Part shown: in pieces, positions 1-10,763 of the stretch | Numbering within the stretch: the first letter of the stretch is position 1 | Layout: each line of letters starts with the position of its first letter | NCBI GenBank assembly: GCA_905250125.1 | Contig: CAJNOL010000418.1 | Location: forward strand, 4,622-68,621 | Direction of reading: 5' to 3' | Length of the DNA stretch: 64,000 nucleotides | Origin: Rotaria sordida | Lineage: Eukaryota; Rotifera; Eurotatoria; Philodinida; Philodinidae | Position numbers and translations under genes: made by a program | Notes under the pieces: generated by a model | What the model saw: the letters and a program-made list of their open reading frames with translations, nothing else | Database searches by the model: none | What the model was told of the DNA's origin: nothing

Positions 1-768
1 CAGGTTTCTATGCTCTATAAAATGATACAGTGATCACCTTTACTTTTAACTGCTCTATGAAATTATACAGAGTCAAATTAGTACGATAGGTACAGTTCTT
101 ATATTATATAGATATTTTTGTAGGATACTCTTACATTCAAAAACGAAATTAGTACTAAAAATCTTTATGATCAAAAATTGCGTTGTGTGACTCCTTAAAA
201 GCCTATTCTGTTGTAAGGTTCATTTTCATAGAAATATTGTAAGAAAGTAACCACTTTAAAGGCGATATCGACCATTGTCATATTAAACTTTAATTCTAAT
301 TTCAACTTCGGTCTAAAATAAATATTGTATTCGGAATTAGCAAAGATGAATTTTTATTAGAAATACATCCTGGGGCTACATCAATTTTTTTTTTAGTAAA
401 AAATTATTTTTATTAAAATGTGTATGATATGATTTTGCTAATTCCGAATATGAAATTTATTTTGCTCTAGAGTTGAAATTAGATTAAAGTTCAATATGAC
501 AATAGTCAATATTGGTTTTAAAATGCTCATAAATGGTCATTTCCTTACAATATTTCGATGAAAATGAACCTTACAATAGAATAGATTTTTAGAGCGTCAC
601 ACGGCACAACTTTTGATCGTAAAGATTTTTAGTACTTATTTCGTTTTGAAATACAAAAGTATCTGTATAATATGAGAACCGTATCTATCGTATCCATTTA
701 ACCCTACAAAACCTAAGAGAGAAGTTAATGATTACTACGTCATTTTATAGAGCATAAAAACCAGCGTC
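1..768. repeat. Large imperfect inverted repeat (foldback/MITE-like), left end cut by window
   Basis: Bases 1-357 and about 425-768 are imperfect reverse complements over roughly 345 bp. The outer ends read TATGCTCTATAAAATGA at 9-25 and its complement at 740-757. Matches continue to the inner ends, where GGAATTAGCAAA at 332-343 pairs with TTTGCTAATTCC near 433-444. The spacer is about 65 bp of AT-rich sequence. No coding capacity is visible, so this looks like a non-autonomous foldback DNA element. The left arm may extend beyond the window. Confidence 0.85.
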
Positions 769-916
769 GATCTACGCTATTACTTTACATATTGGATTAC
801 AGATATCATAGTTATTAATCGAAACATCCAAAAATAATAGACCACTAAGACTACTTAGTCCTCGAAAATAGTCGATGGCAGATTTACGACCTTATCCAAT
901 AGTATCCTTTATTTTG

Positions 917-931
917 GTTTTTTTATCTTAG
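917..931 (+). promoter_or_regulatory. Possible trans-splice acceptor before the polyQ gene
   Basis: A run of T ends in TTATCTTAG 14 bp before the ATG at 945. No upstream donor or coding exon fits it. In bdelloid rotifers a spliced leader is added at such AG sites, so this is a candidate; an ordinary 5'UTR intron is the alternative. Confidence 0.25.
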
Positions 932-944
932 TGTTCCACCTATT

Positions 945-1238
945 ATGAATGAACGATCAAAATTAACACAACAACAACAACAGCAACAACAACAGCAACA
1001 ACAACAACAACAACAACAGCAACAGCAACAACAACAACAAAATCAACAAATGGAACAAGAATCATTACAACAATCATTAATGTCTATGTTTGATGAACCA
1101 ATCGTTAGTGATGAGGCTATTCGAATTTATGAACGATCGGTAGCTGTAGCTCATCAAGGACCTTTTGAACCGTCAGATGTTGATCGAAAAGTCTATGAAA
1201 CATATGTAGCTTCATTGGCAATTACTGTTCAATCATAA
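945..1238 (+). CDS. Small polyglutamine protein, function unknown
   Basis: This is a 97-residue single-exon ORF from an ATG. It opens with MNERSKLT, runs through 24 consecutive glutamines (residues 9-32) and ends in a non-repetitive, acidic C-terminal half containing FDEPIVSDEAIRIYERS and YETYVASLAI. I do not recognise the C-terminal part; it looks like a short helical domain. Its codon use resembles neighbouring genes, and the unbroken frame across a CAA/CAG microsatellite argues for a real product. An AATAAA motif near 1327 would serve as its polyadenylation signal. The next gene starts only 121 bp downstream on the same strand, suggesting shared transcription. No signal peptide or membrane segment is visible. 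Confidence 0.6.
   Translation: MNERSKLTQQQQQQQQQQQQQQQQQQQQQQQQNQQMEQESLQQSLMSMFDEPIVSDEAIRIYERSVAVAHQGPFEPSDVDRKVYETYVASLAITVQS
969..1040 (+). repeat. CAA/CAG trinucleotide microsatellite (24 Gln codons)
   Basis: Twenty-four uninterrupted glutamine codons mix CAA and CAG, in frame in the ORF at 945-1238. Interspersed CAG codons would be expected to slow slippage. Length polymorphism between haplotypes is likely. Confidence 0.9.
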
Positions 1239-1337
1239 AAAAAAAAGAAAACTAATTAAATTATTCATATTTTTAAAAAAATTTATTATTAATTTATTTT
1301 TTTCTTTTCGTTGTGTAAAATTATTGAATAAATCTTT

Positions 1338-1352
1338 GTTTTTTAATTTAAG
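1338..1352 (+). promoter_or_regulatory. Candidate trans-splice acceptor / operon junction before HMG-CoA lyase
   Basis: A pyrimidine-rich run (GTTTTTTAATTTAAG) ends in AG 7 bp before the HMG-CoA lyase ATG and about 10 bp after an AATAAA-type signal. That is the arrangement expected where a polycistronic transcript is cleaved and a spliced leader added. This is inference; no leader can be seen. Confidence 0.3.
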
Positions 1353-1359
1353 ATGAACC

Positions 1360-2434
1360 ATGTGTTCAAGAATAATTCTCCGTCGTATGATTCAATATAA
1401 TATTCTTTCTCGAAAATATAATTCTACATTATCAAACGATAATTTTGTTCGTATATTTGAAGTTGGTCCTCGTGATGGTTTACAAAATGAAAAAATTCAA
1501 GTACCAACATCAATTAAAATTGAATTCATTAATCGTTTAAGTCAAACTGGTCTTAAATATATTGAAGTAACTAGTTTTGTTTCTCCTAAATGGGTACCAC
1601 AAATGAGTGATCATGTTGAAGTACTTGCTGGTATTGATCGAATACCTGGTATTTGTTATTCAGCTCTAACACCTAATGTTCAAGGTATAAATAAAGTTGT
1701 TTCATTGGGAAAAAAAGGTGTTGATGAAGTTGCAATATTTTCGGCTGCATCAGAAACATTTTCAAAGAAAAATATTAATTGTTCAATTGAAACATCACTA
1801 CAACGTTTTAATGATGTTGTCAAAATTGCACGTGAAAAAGATTTACCTGTACGTGGTTATGTATCTTGTGTAGTTGGTTGTCCTTATGAAGGTAAAATAA
1901 AGCCATCACAAGTTGTGCCTATTATAAAAAAATTACTCGATATGGGTTGTGTAAGTTTTCTATTAGAAATTGTTTAAAATGAACTTATTTCATTTTCAAT
2001 AGTATGAAATATCACTTGGTGATACAATTGGTGTTGGTACACCGAAATCTATTTATGATTTACTTAAAGAAATACAATCAAATGATATTCCATCAAATAA
2101 ATTAGCTATTCATTGTCATGATACATATGGACAAGCTATTGCTAATATTACACAAGCATTAGATATGGGTATACGTTGTATTGATTCAAGTGTTGCTGGT
2201 CTTGGTGGATGTCCATATGCTAAAGGTGCAACAGGAAATGTAGCAACAGAAGATGTTATTTATTTATTAGATGGACTTGGTTATGAAACAGGTGTTGATC
2301 TTAATCGTTTGATTGATGCTGGTCAATTTATTACGGAAGCATTGAAACGAGAGAATGCATCAAAAGTTGCACGAGCACTTTTATGTAAACAACAAGGTGA
2401 AACCAAAACAACAGTAAAGAGTAATCAAACTTAA
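1360..2434 (+). CDS. HMGCL: Hydroxymethylglutaryl-CoA lyase, mitochondrial (2 exons)
   Basis: HMG-CoA lyase cleaves HMG-CoA to acetoacetate and acetyl-CoA in leucine catabolism and ketogenesis. The exons are 1360-1950 and 2003-2434; the 52-bp intron is GTAAGT...CAATAG in phase 0, giving 340 residues (human enzyme 325). The N-terminus is basic and Ser/Arg-rich ([20 protein letters not shown]), as for a mitochondrial presequence. Family landmarks are present: GPRDGLQNE with the active-site Arg-Asp, [13 protein letters not shown], the metal-binding [10 protein letters not shown] histidines, and GLGGCPYA with the catalytic loop cysteine. An ATG at 1353 is out of frame and stops soon. The C-terminus ends SNQT rather than the CKL-type peroxisomal signal of vertebrate HMGCL, so a purely mitochondrial location is likely. 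AATAAA follows at about 2517. Confidence 0.96.
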
Positions 2435-2689
2435 TGATTGTTCATATTACCCGACAGAGTTTTTTTTTCATATTTTACAATATACAGTTATGTGTGTGTA
2501 TATATTTATTATTCATAAATAAAAAGTAAAGATTAGTTTAATGGAGTATAATCATTAACAATATCTATTAATTAGATATAATCAATTCTAATATATTTTC
2601 TTTAGGAGAGAAAAAAATTAAAAAGTTTTCAATGGATGTTTTAAATGATAGGAAAATTTTTGTGTATTTAAAAAAAAAAAATGTTCTCA
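2435..2689. other. 3' flank of HMG-CoA lyase
   Basis: AT-rich sequence with an AATAAA polyadenylation motif near 2517 and no ORF or repeat seen. Confidence 0.5.
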
Positions 2690-3115
2690 TCAGTGAGAAA
2701 TGACAAGAGAATCACTCCAGGTGTGAAATCACTTTTCGACCGAGACAATATTCATTTGTTGAGTACTAGTGAGTAATAAAGCTGTGATCATATGAAAAAT
2801 CGATTTTTAAATTGTAACTTTTCCAGTATTTCCTATTCTGATATATTCAATATTCGAAATTTTCTCGTGTGCAAAAGTAAATTTTATTCATCTCCAGAAA
2901 GGAAATACTAGAAAGGTTATAACTCGAAAACTGATTTGTCAGGTAATCACAGCTTTTAGTTAAAAACTCAGTAAAATTTCGATATCTTGAGAGTAAAAGC
3001 TCGAAAAACTAAACCATTCTAAACTTTTCTATTACTCACTAGTACTCATCAAACGAACATCGTCTCAATTGAAAAGCGATTTGACATATGGAGAGATTCT
3101 CTCATAAAATCAATG
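2690..3115. repeat. Imperfect foldback element (MITE-like)
   Basis: The left arm (about 2700-2890) pairs with a right arm (about 2890-3110). Examples are GAGTACTAGTGAGTAATA at 2760-2777 against TATTACTCACTAGTACTC at about 3031-3048, and the arms around the CCAGTATTTCCT block near 2823. The right arm carries an extra stretch of roughly 85 bp absent from the left. The outer ends contain a GAGAATC...AAATC(A/G)CTTTTC motif also seen in the hairpins near 60.7, 62.3 and 63.3 kb. It has no coding capacity. Confidence 0.75.
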
Positions 3116-3968
3116 GATAGAAAAAAAAAACAGTGACAAATTACAAAACGCCTACGGGAAGTTTTTACAAAATAAATCTGTAGATAGTTTGCAAAAATTG
3201 TTTAATGAATGATTTCTACAGTTTCAATTGTTGAGTACAATCGATGCAAAACATCTGTCAGGTATGATTTTGATGGTTGAACTATTCGTTATTTAAGATT
3301 AAATATTGACATAAGGTTTTCTTGTTTGTCATTTTTACAATGACAATTGCTGTATCAAGGTTCATATAAATCAGTGTATTACCAATTTCATTCTTTCAAG
3401 CAGCAAAAGATCGAGAAAAAAAAAGTGTTTCGCCTAAAGATATTTTTTTAATATAGGGTAAAGAAAAAAATTGAATTAAGTTTGGAAAATGCTTTTAACG
3501 TAATTAATTTCTAGGAAACCAATTGTAGTAATCAATATAATCTTAATTATTGAAATTTTCGTATTTGAATAATGATAATTTACCTTATAATTCAAATTGT
3601 CACACATATTTATTGATACTCTTGCGTATACAAGTATTCTCTTTCTTTATTATGATGTTGTTGTTGTTTTTTGTTAAAGTGCGCACATGTAGTTTTTTTT
3701 TTTTCTTTTTCTGACATAAGACTGGCTTACTACTAGTAAAGGTAAAGATGAAATATTTTATTATATTGTTGGAAGGGGAACTCAAAGATTTTCTATTTTT
3801 TTTCTTCTTATTATTAGAATATACCTGCGGTTTTTTTTTCTCTTGTTCTCTTCGTTACAAATAGACAAATTTTCTAAATAATCTACAGATAAATAATGTT
3901 AGAAAGAACAAAATCAGTCATTTTATTTGTAATTCATAGATTTTTTTAGACATTATTCAAATAAATCA
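3116..3968. other. Intergenic, upstream of the ARM-like gene
   Basis: AT-rich sequence with homopolymer runs. No gene, RNA or repeat could be supported. The promoter of the gene at 3969 must lie here, but no motif is distinctive. Confidence 0.4.
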
Positions 3969-5279
3969 ATGGATTCTTCATCACATATTCAAATTGTTCT
4001 ATCAAAAATAAATGAATTTCATCGATTAACAATAAGTGATTCAGATATTAAAATAAAAAATGCTATACAAGAAATCCTTCATCTATGGCCTGAAGTACTT
4101 ACTACCGTTGATAAAGCTACTGATGATGAATTATTTACTTTAAATATTAGTCGAGCTGTCTTAACTCAAGTATTTACAATTGTTTTATCAAAAGATTTTT
4201 TTAATAAAGATCATTTATTAGTACGTGAAATTTTTTTTACTTGTTTTAATATACTTGTTAATCATGTATATATATTTAAAAATACGAATTCAACACCTAG
4301 AAACATATTTATTGATTCTAATGTACGTCTTTTAATGAAAATGTTAACAAGTATAACATCATTAGTAAAATTTCAACATGAAGATTTTTCTAAAATTAAT
4401 GATTATCAATTATTTATTGCTATACGTGAACATATTGATCAAGATTTTAAACATGATAATTTAACTGATGGAATTATATCATTTATATGGAATTTATCTG
4501 ATCGAACAATTTTAGTACCATTATTTATAAATACTGGCTATGTAAATAGTATTATTCAATGGATAAAAACTCGTGAAATTAAATTTCGTGATGATAAATT
4601 AAATGCACCAATACATATTTTACATAATTTATCACGACATGATGATGGTATTAATCAATTAAATATATATAATGCACTTAAAATAATTGATGATATTAAA
4701 ATTGAAACAAATAAATATGATGATCCTGATGATTTAACAATACATATAGCTATGATTCGTGCACTTCTAACTAATATAAATCAAATTAAAAATGATTCAA
4801 AAAAATATTCAAATAAAATTCTTAATATGATTATAAAATTATGTATAGATGCTGCAAAAAATGAACGATATCGTTATAATGGTTCTCATGTATCTGAACC
4901 ATTGACAGTACTTGTAAAATTATTTTATAATGATGATATATTACATAATACATTTTATAATAATGAAACAAAATCATCATCATCAAATATTCAATTATTA
5001 ATAGAACTTTTAATATCATTACTTACTAAATTTTATTCAAAGATAAATCTTGATAATGACATTTTAGAAAATTATACTTGTGTTGTTATATTAAATCTAT
5101 TTTGGCTTATTTCAAATCATGAAAAATATCGTCAGATTATTCAAAACAATGAACAATTGATGAATATTATAAAACGTGCTGTAAATGATGAAGAAATTTT
5201 TATAGATACTTTTATGCCACGAACAATGAAAAGTATAAAACAATCAGCAAATGATATTCTAAAAAATTTTGATAGCTAA
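3969..5279 (+). CDS. ARM-like alpha-helical repeat protein, function unknown
   Basis: A 436-residue intronless ORF starts at an ATG. It is rich in Leu, Ile and Asn and reads as successive amphipathic helices. The clearest repeat-like unit is near residues 210-235 (APIHILHNLSRHDDGINQLN), the signature of Armadillo-type helix pairs; a similar pattern recurs near residues 170-195 (DGIISFIWNLSDRTILVPLF). There is no signal peptide or membrane helix. ARM-type regions of this style occur in large rotifer families, some joined to a C-terminal TIR domain (family knowledge, recalled only in general terms). Here the frame stops directly after the last helix (NDILKNFDS) and no TIR-like reading frame follows in the next 1.4 kb. 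Role unknown; protein scaffolding is a guess. Confidence 0.8.
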   Translation: MDSSSHIQIVLSKINEFHRLTISDSDIKIKNAIQEILHLWPEVLTTVDKATDDELFTLNISRAVLTQVFTIVLSKDFFNKDHLLVREIFFTCFNILVNHVYIFKNTNSTPRNIFIDSNVRLLMKMLTSITSLVKFQHEDFSKINDYQLFIAIREHIDQDFKHDNLTDGIISFIWNLSDRTILVPLFINTGYVNSIIQWIKTREIKFRDDKLNAPIHILHNLSRHDDGINQLNIYNALKIIDDIKIETNKYDDPDDLTIHIAMIRALLTNINQIKNDSKKYSNKILNMIIKLCIDAAKNERYRYNGSHVSEPLTVLVKLFYNDDILHNTFYNNETKSSSSNIQLLIELLISLLTKFYSKINLDNDILENYTCVVILNLFWLISNHEKYRQIIQNNEQLMNIIKRAVNDEEIFIDTFMPRTMKSIKQSANDILKNFDS

Positions 5280-5559
5280 AAATTAATATAATCTATTTCT
5301 ATAACATAATAATAACGAATTTTTATCTTTTAGATATTTTCTATATTGTGCAAATTAAATATGAAGTAAATTCAAAAAATTTTATTAGATAAATTACTAA
5401 AGCAACCTATATGAGTTGATTTTATGAATTAAGCGTAACGATGACTCTTTCTTTCTACAGAAATTCTGTTCATTATAATATTTCTTAGAAAATATATTTT
5501 TGTTGATATTCTTCATATTTCATAGAAACAGAAAGATATCTCAATATATAAATATTTAT

Positions 5560-6767
5560 TGTAAATCAGGTGTGTTATTCAGTAATAATGAACATAATTA
5601 TTATTATTTTTTGAATATTTTTGTTTTCTTTAATATATTTCAAAGTAAAAGCATACATTCTATCCTATAGATGGTCATTCCAATAATCATCTCTCTCAAA
5701 TTATGGTTAGCTCATTAGTAATAATATTGACCGATTCAATTTGTAAATGATCATTCCAGGTAAATGTTGAACAGAGAAAGCTAGCTTTTCTCGTGTGAAT
5801 TATCTTTCGTAGACTCGTCGCTTCACATGCATCTAACGAAATACATTCCGTGACAGCCCGTATTAGATCTAGAACAGCCGAAGATCATGATCTCAGCTCA
5901 GATAAGCTAAAGAACTGTTGAAAAAGATCAGTTCAGATCAAACGAACTATTCGAACAGATCAGATCACTTTTACGAACAGTTCATCAGATCCCAACTTTT
6001 ACCGATTTGTTCAGTCCCTAGTTTGTATAGTTGATACCAATTAATATCGACGAAAAATAAAAGCAGATCTACTGATATTCAAAGTTATATGAACAGAATA
6101 CCTCTAATTGGATTGATCAGATTATTGATTAAAATTAACCAGTGATTTATCGAGCTCATTCATATTGAACGCAAAATTTTCATTATTAAATCCTAATTAC
6201 TTTCATATCCAACGTATCTTCCTAAAATCAACGAATTGACTTTTAAGGTTTAACTCTTTTTCTAAATTGACGTGTATTATTAGTCCGTTCAGTCAATGTT
6301 AATTGGTTTGTGAACTGTTTTTTGGTTTTTTCGTTATCGCTCACTTCTGTAGTTGTTGAGAAAAGAAACTTCAACATGAACAAATCATAGTTATGAATGA
6401 AATCACTTTATGTGAATATATATATCGTCTAATGAAAACATCCTATATTTCAAGAGACATTTTTTGTGTGTGAGAAATATCAAAAACTTGTGAAAGAAGT
6501 TAAGGAAAAGTAAGCAAAGAATATATGGTGCATATGTAGATTTTGTTTTAGTTTAAATAAAGATGTAATGATTCGACATTGATCAAGAAAATGATGCACG
6601 TCTATTAGTTGGAAATCGTAATTTCTACAGTAATGAATATAAGTATTTGTAAGGTACAAATAGAAAAGCAAAGTCAACGATGATCATTTACTCATTCAGT
6701 AAGTATCAAGATTAGTTACTTTTATTTAGAATCAAGAGTTCCATTATGAAAAGAGTTCTTTCGCATG
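5560..6767. repeat. Duplicated 3' flank of F-box unit A
   Basis: Two blocks here recur downstream of the other F-box copies. The distal block (about 5660-5860, around ATAGATGGTCAT) matches about 9995-10230, 16320-16530 and 20795-21000. The proximal block (about 6330-6767, around AACTTCAACATGAACAAATC) matches about 10330-10763, 16800-17220 and 21350-21770. The flanks were therefore duplicated with the genes. Between the blocks lies a patch with eight GATC sites (5866-5991) not found in the other units. Confidence 0.7.
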
Positions 6768-8678
6768 TTACTGTTTGAACAAATTTAAAATAGAGAACTT
6801 GGACTTCTTTTTTTTCTGATTATCGGAAGCTTTAGTGATCACTGAACTATTCGAAGTTATAGTTAGGTTTGATGAAGCTGTTGATTGCCGTGGTTTTACG
6901 ACAAATGTTTGCCAGTAAGAATCTTCGAATGCAGTTTGGTCGATCCAAACTGTCATGGCATAATCCTTAACCTGGAACAAGAATTTAGTTTGTTGTCGTA
7001 AGTTATATTCCCACCTTCTCCTATCATAACTATCATACAGACTAGGACGATTTTTTGCAATATCGAAAGTAAGACTGCGAATATGTACTAAATATTTGTT
7101 CAATAGTGGAACGTTATATAAGCCGAATGTATTAATTTTTAGATGTTCCACGTAAGGAAAGCACTTGGCAACAACCATAATATCTTCTTCGTTGAATGCA
7201 TGCTCAGGAAGAGAGATGTCAAGATGTTTTACACAATTATTTTTTCTTACGAAAGCATCTACATTTGTGATAAGCATATCGAAGCTAATATTAAGCAAAC
7301 TTATATTTGTGAGACATGCCAGGAGTGCAGTTAATGCGTCGTTGTTTTTTTGCGAGTGTGTAATGACAAGTCGAGTAATTTGGGAACAATTTATATGGGT
7401 TTTCACCCATTTAAATACAGAAGTATCCATATTATCCACTATAAGACACTTCACATTGTTGAAGTAATAATTCCACGATGCAATATTCTTCGTGTCATCA
7501 AGTATCAAGCTTATGTTATCATTTATTATCATACGATGATTATTAATACTACGATTGGGTGCCATCCAACATTGAATAACAGGCAGATCAAATTCATATC
7601 GAATATTTTGCTTTATTGTACTTCTGACAAAATTATTGAAATACGAGATTTCATGTTCAGTTATCATTAGATTGAAATTTTTTTTTGCTAACCAATATGA
7701 GCTTTGAAATGAAGCGAGCACGTTGTGGACGCCAGCTTCTTGTACACGAGATGTAGTCGTTCGAAGAGTAAAATGATTTAGTAATGGTAACGATGTTTCC
7801 AATAACATCTTCCATGCATTTCCATCAAGAATTTCATTGTGAGCTTTAATTTCAAGACGTTTTAAAACGGGCATTGCATTAAAATACTTTGCTAACATAT
7901 CGACCGTTATTGAACTGTCTTGTTCAAAATACAAGACAAGTGTATGAAGTGTAAGCATTGGTAAAATATTCTTTTTTGCACGCTCTTTTTTTTCATTATA
8001 ATGAAAATATATTTTATCGATTAATTCAACATCCAGATACTTAAGACTAGGAGCGCATTTGAAAATATATTGTAAATCTTCAAATTCAAAATTTATACCA
8101 GAAATAGTTAAATGTTCAATATTTGACGAGACCTTCTTTAAATCAGCCCAGTTTATAGAACGCATTTTACTCCTAAGAGAAAATCGTTTAAGCGATTTCA
8201 AGCCAAAAAGATTGATAATAACATTTTCCAGTGAAGCTTTATCGTCTGTCTCCATTGCGTTGATTGATAAACTATCAATACGTGTTTTTGATAATGAATT
8301 AAGAGCTCTTTCAACAATGTTCCAATTGATACCTTCACCATTAAAATGAAAATAAAGTGTTCGAAGTTGTTTAAATAATTCAAATGATGGAAAAAAAGAT
8401 AAAAAAGCATAAACTTGACCAGGTGTGTCTTGTTCCGATATGGCTAATTCTTGTATTTTATCGATATAGGCTGGTAAAAGACCCATGCAAAAACGAAAGT
8501 CATCTTTGTGACATTGAATAAAATCAAAACGAAGCCGTTGACATTGAGTAATGAGTGCATTAAAACGTTGATTGAGTTGAAAGCTAAAAGCTCTTAGTAG
8601 ATCTATTCCATTAATGTATTTCTCGATGATATCAATTAATATTTCGTTTGGAAGTGATTCAAGTTTTGAGAGTGACAT
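6768..8678 (-). CDS. F-box/LRR-like protein, tandem copy A
   Basis: A 636-residue intronless protein. The N-terminal F-box (residues about 4-45, LESLPNEILIDIIEKYINGI then LLRAF and NQRFNALI) would recruit SKP1 in an SCF-type ubiquitin ligase. It is followed by about 500 residues of irregular leucine-rich, LRR-like repeats (for example IEHLTISGINFEFEDLQYIF, VKHLDISLPEH) likely to bind substrate. The tail is lysine-rich and then hydrophobic (KKKKSKFSILNLFK), shared with B and D. The start was set at the ATG at 8678 because the paralogues align from there; upstream frame extension has only a TTG. It is the first of four paralogues on the same strand, with conserved 5' flank (ACAAAATAATAGTAAAAATT just upstream). 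Targets are unknown. Confidence 0.88.
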   Translation of the reverse strand: MSLSKLESLPNEILIDIIEKYINGIDLLRAFSFQLNQRFNALITQCQRLRFDFIQCHKDDFRFCMGLLPAYIDKIQELAISEQDTPGQVYAFLSFFPSFELFKQLRTLYFHFNGEGINWNIVERALNSLSKTRIDSLSINAMETDDKASLENVIINLFGLKSLKRFSLRSKMRSINWADLKKVSSNIEHLTISGINFEFEDLQYIFKCAPSLKYLDVELIDKIYFHYNEKKERAKKNILPMLTLHTLVLYFEQDSSITVDMLAKYFNAMPVLKRLEIKAHNEILDGNAWKMLLETSLPLLNHFTLRTTTSRVQEAGVHNVLASFQSSYWLAKKNFNLMITEHEISYFNNFVRSTIKQNIRYEFDLPVIQCWMAPNRSINNHRMIINDNISLILDDTKNIASWNYYFNNVKCLIVDNMDTSVFKWVKTHINCSQITRLVITHSQKNNDALTALLACLTNISLLNISFDMLITNVDAFVRKNNCVKHLDISLPEHAFNEEDIMVVAKCFPYVEHLKINTFGLYNVPLLNKYLVHIRSLTFDIAKNRPSLYDSYDRRRWEYNLRQQTKFLFQVKDYAMTVWIDQTAFEDSYWQTFVVKPRQSTASSNLTITSNSSVITKASDNQKKKKSKFSILNLFKQ

Positions 8679-9394
8679 CTGTCTGAACAAAATAATAGTA
8701 AAAATTGACGATCAATGATAAAATACTGTTGAAACAGAGTCGTGTTGATGTAGTTTTTCCTGGCAATAAGGAAAAAATAATCTGAAAAGAAAAATATGTT
8801 TCTCATGGTGATGTCGAAGTCTCAACTCTTGGTTTGTTCTCTTTCTTCTTTCAATACAGTGCACTTTAGTTTGCTTTTCTTCCTACAGCAACAAAAAGTT
8901 ACAAGTACTCGTAAGAGGTGAAGAATATTTTTGAATTAGTCATCGTAACAGTAGCCAATAGATGGATTTGTTTGTCATAGAAACATCGAAAGAATCAATG
9001 AGTGACAGTAAGAAAAAAAAGAACTTTCAATATCATTATAATTGGAGTGTAACGTTTCTCAGTAAACTCATGGATAGTTTGACAACATTATTTTCTCTAA
9101 AATGAGACTATTTCAATGAATAAATTCATAAGGAAACTGCAAATGATGTTTGTATTACAAAGAATTCGATTAAGCAATCAATTGACTAATAAATTAATTA
9201 TACATTTATATCTTTCAAGTTATATTCATTCAAAACAGAACATGTTAATACTTTTCTGTAGTTTCAAGTCGCTCTCGAAAAAAAAAGATTATAGGTAAGA
9301 TCATGTTAATATAGAAACTCGTACTGAAGCTTAAATGAAAATGGTTATACAGTTTCATGAATATCGTTCTTCGTCTTTTTTCAACAAAACAAAT
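8679..9394. repeat. Duplicated 5' flank of F-box unit A
   Basis: Sequence upstream of copy A matches the region upstream of D (about 23673-24330) and, in part, of B (12663-12870 and 14060-14230) and C (19118-19580). It includes AATAATAGTAAAAATT next to the start, TTCATAAGGAAACTG near 9126 and TGTTAATACTTTTCT near 9243. The retained flank suggests that each copy carried its own promoter. Confidence 0.6.
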
Positions 9395-9395
9395 A

Positions 9396-9990
9396 CAGTG
9401 AAACCTCTAATATTGAACACATTTCTAAAGTGAACATGCCTGAATTATGAACGGTCTTAGGTCCAACGAAGAAGTTTTTGCTGAAATTGCCCCTCTCTAA
9501 TGTGAATACTTATGTATTCTGAACAGTGAACATCTTTTTACGATTTCTCTTGCTATTATAATCTTTTTAAAGTCAAAACATGTGCAATAGCATTTTGACC
9601 TCATTCTACTGTTTGTTACGTGTTTCTTATGCACTATGAGTATGTACATTTTGTGTATGAGAGTTATTGATATGGATATAGATACACCTTCCTTCAATGA
9701 ATCGTTCAGTAAATGTAAACGTCTTATAACATGAAAGACTAATGAATGAGACGAAGAGAATGATGATAATGATCGTATGTCAACTGAATCACCACGAAAA
9801 ATGACGAAAGCAATGGACTCTTACTATAGGCCCATTCATTGACAACATTACAACAATCAAAATAACATCTTTTAATTAATGAATCAGGATCTCAATTAGC
9901 CTACGTGTATATCAATTCAAAAGCTGAAAAACAAATAACATCAGAGGACTTTACAAAAGAAAAAGCTAAATATTGTATTGTTAATGAAGG
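9396..9990 (+). mobile_element. Decayed pogo/Tigger-like DNA transposon remnant 1
   Basis: The left end reads CAGTGAAACCTCT directly after a TA, the form of pogo/Tigger terminal repeats. The interior is degenerate coding. Around 9770-9830 it reads as an acidic NDDNDRMSTESPRKMTKAMD tail, resembling the acidic C-terminal region of Tigger/pogo (CENP-B-like) transposases. It aligns with the remnant at 14305-15055 over most of its length but lacks the right terminal repeat, running instead into the duplicated F-box flank near 9995. No intact ORF remains. Family assignment is inference from the terminal and tail motifs. Confidence 0.45.
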
Positions 9991-9994
9991 TTAA

Positions 9995-10763
9995 TGAGTT
10001 CGTCCTTTCGATCTCTGTGCTATACATGATCATCTCATAATCTTTTCTCTAAAATTATAGTAAGACCATCATTAATAATATTCACTAATTCCATGTGCTG
10101 AGTGTAATTTAGGGCAAATGTTGAATAAATGAAGTTTGTCTTTTTCTTATAAGTTATTTTTAGTCCGTTTCCCCGTTCGCATACACATAACAAAACATGT
10201 TTCATGGCAATTTATATAGTTGCGACGCACGCTGATGATTATTTCAAGATTTAGGATCTCTTCTTTTTAAATGGATGAGCTCTATTAATCCGTTTAACAA
10301 GCGTTGTTAGTTTATCAAACTTTTTTTCGTTGTTTCTCACTCGCATAGTTCTTGTCAAAGGCAATTTCAATATAACCAAATCATAATTATGAATAAAATT
10401 ACATTACATAAATAGATATTGTCTGATAAAAGTATTTTATTTTTCAAGAAGCATTCTTTAAACGTAAAAAATATCGGCAGATCGTCGAAAGTGAGTTATG
10501 GAAAAACAAGCAAAAAATAAACTGTACATATGTGAATTTTCTTTTCACTTTGAGTTATGATGTACTGATTCGACACCGATTAAGGAAATGTTACACATCA
10601 ATCAGTTGGAAATCATAGTTTCCACAGTAATAAATATAAGTATTAGTAAGGTACGAATAGAAAGACAAAATTAACGACGATCATTCATTCATTTAGTAAA
10701 AATCAAGATTGAGTACTTTTACTTACAATCTAGCGTGTCACAAAAAAATACATTTTTCATATG
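9995..10763. repeat. Duplicated 3' flank of F-box unit B
   Basis: Same blocks as described for unit A: a distal block at about 9995-10230 and a proximal block at about 10330-10763, directly downstream of copy B. Confidence 0.65.

Noticed and set aside
7143-7670. Plus-strand ORFs opposite F-box copy A (similar ones opposite B and D)
   Set aside because: They lie antisense to conserved F-box coding sequence and are not conserved as proteins between copies; shadows of the real genes.
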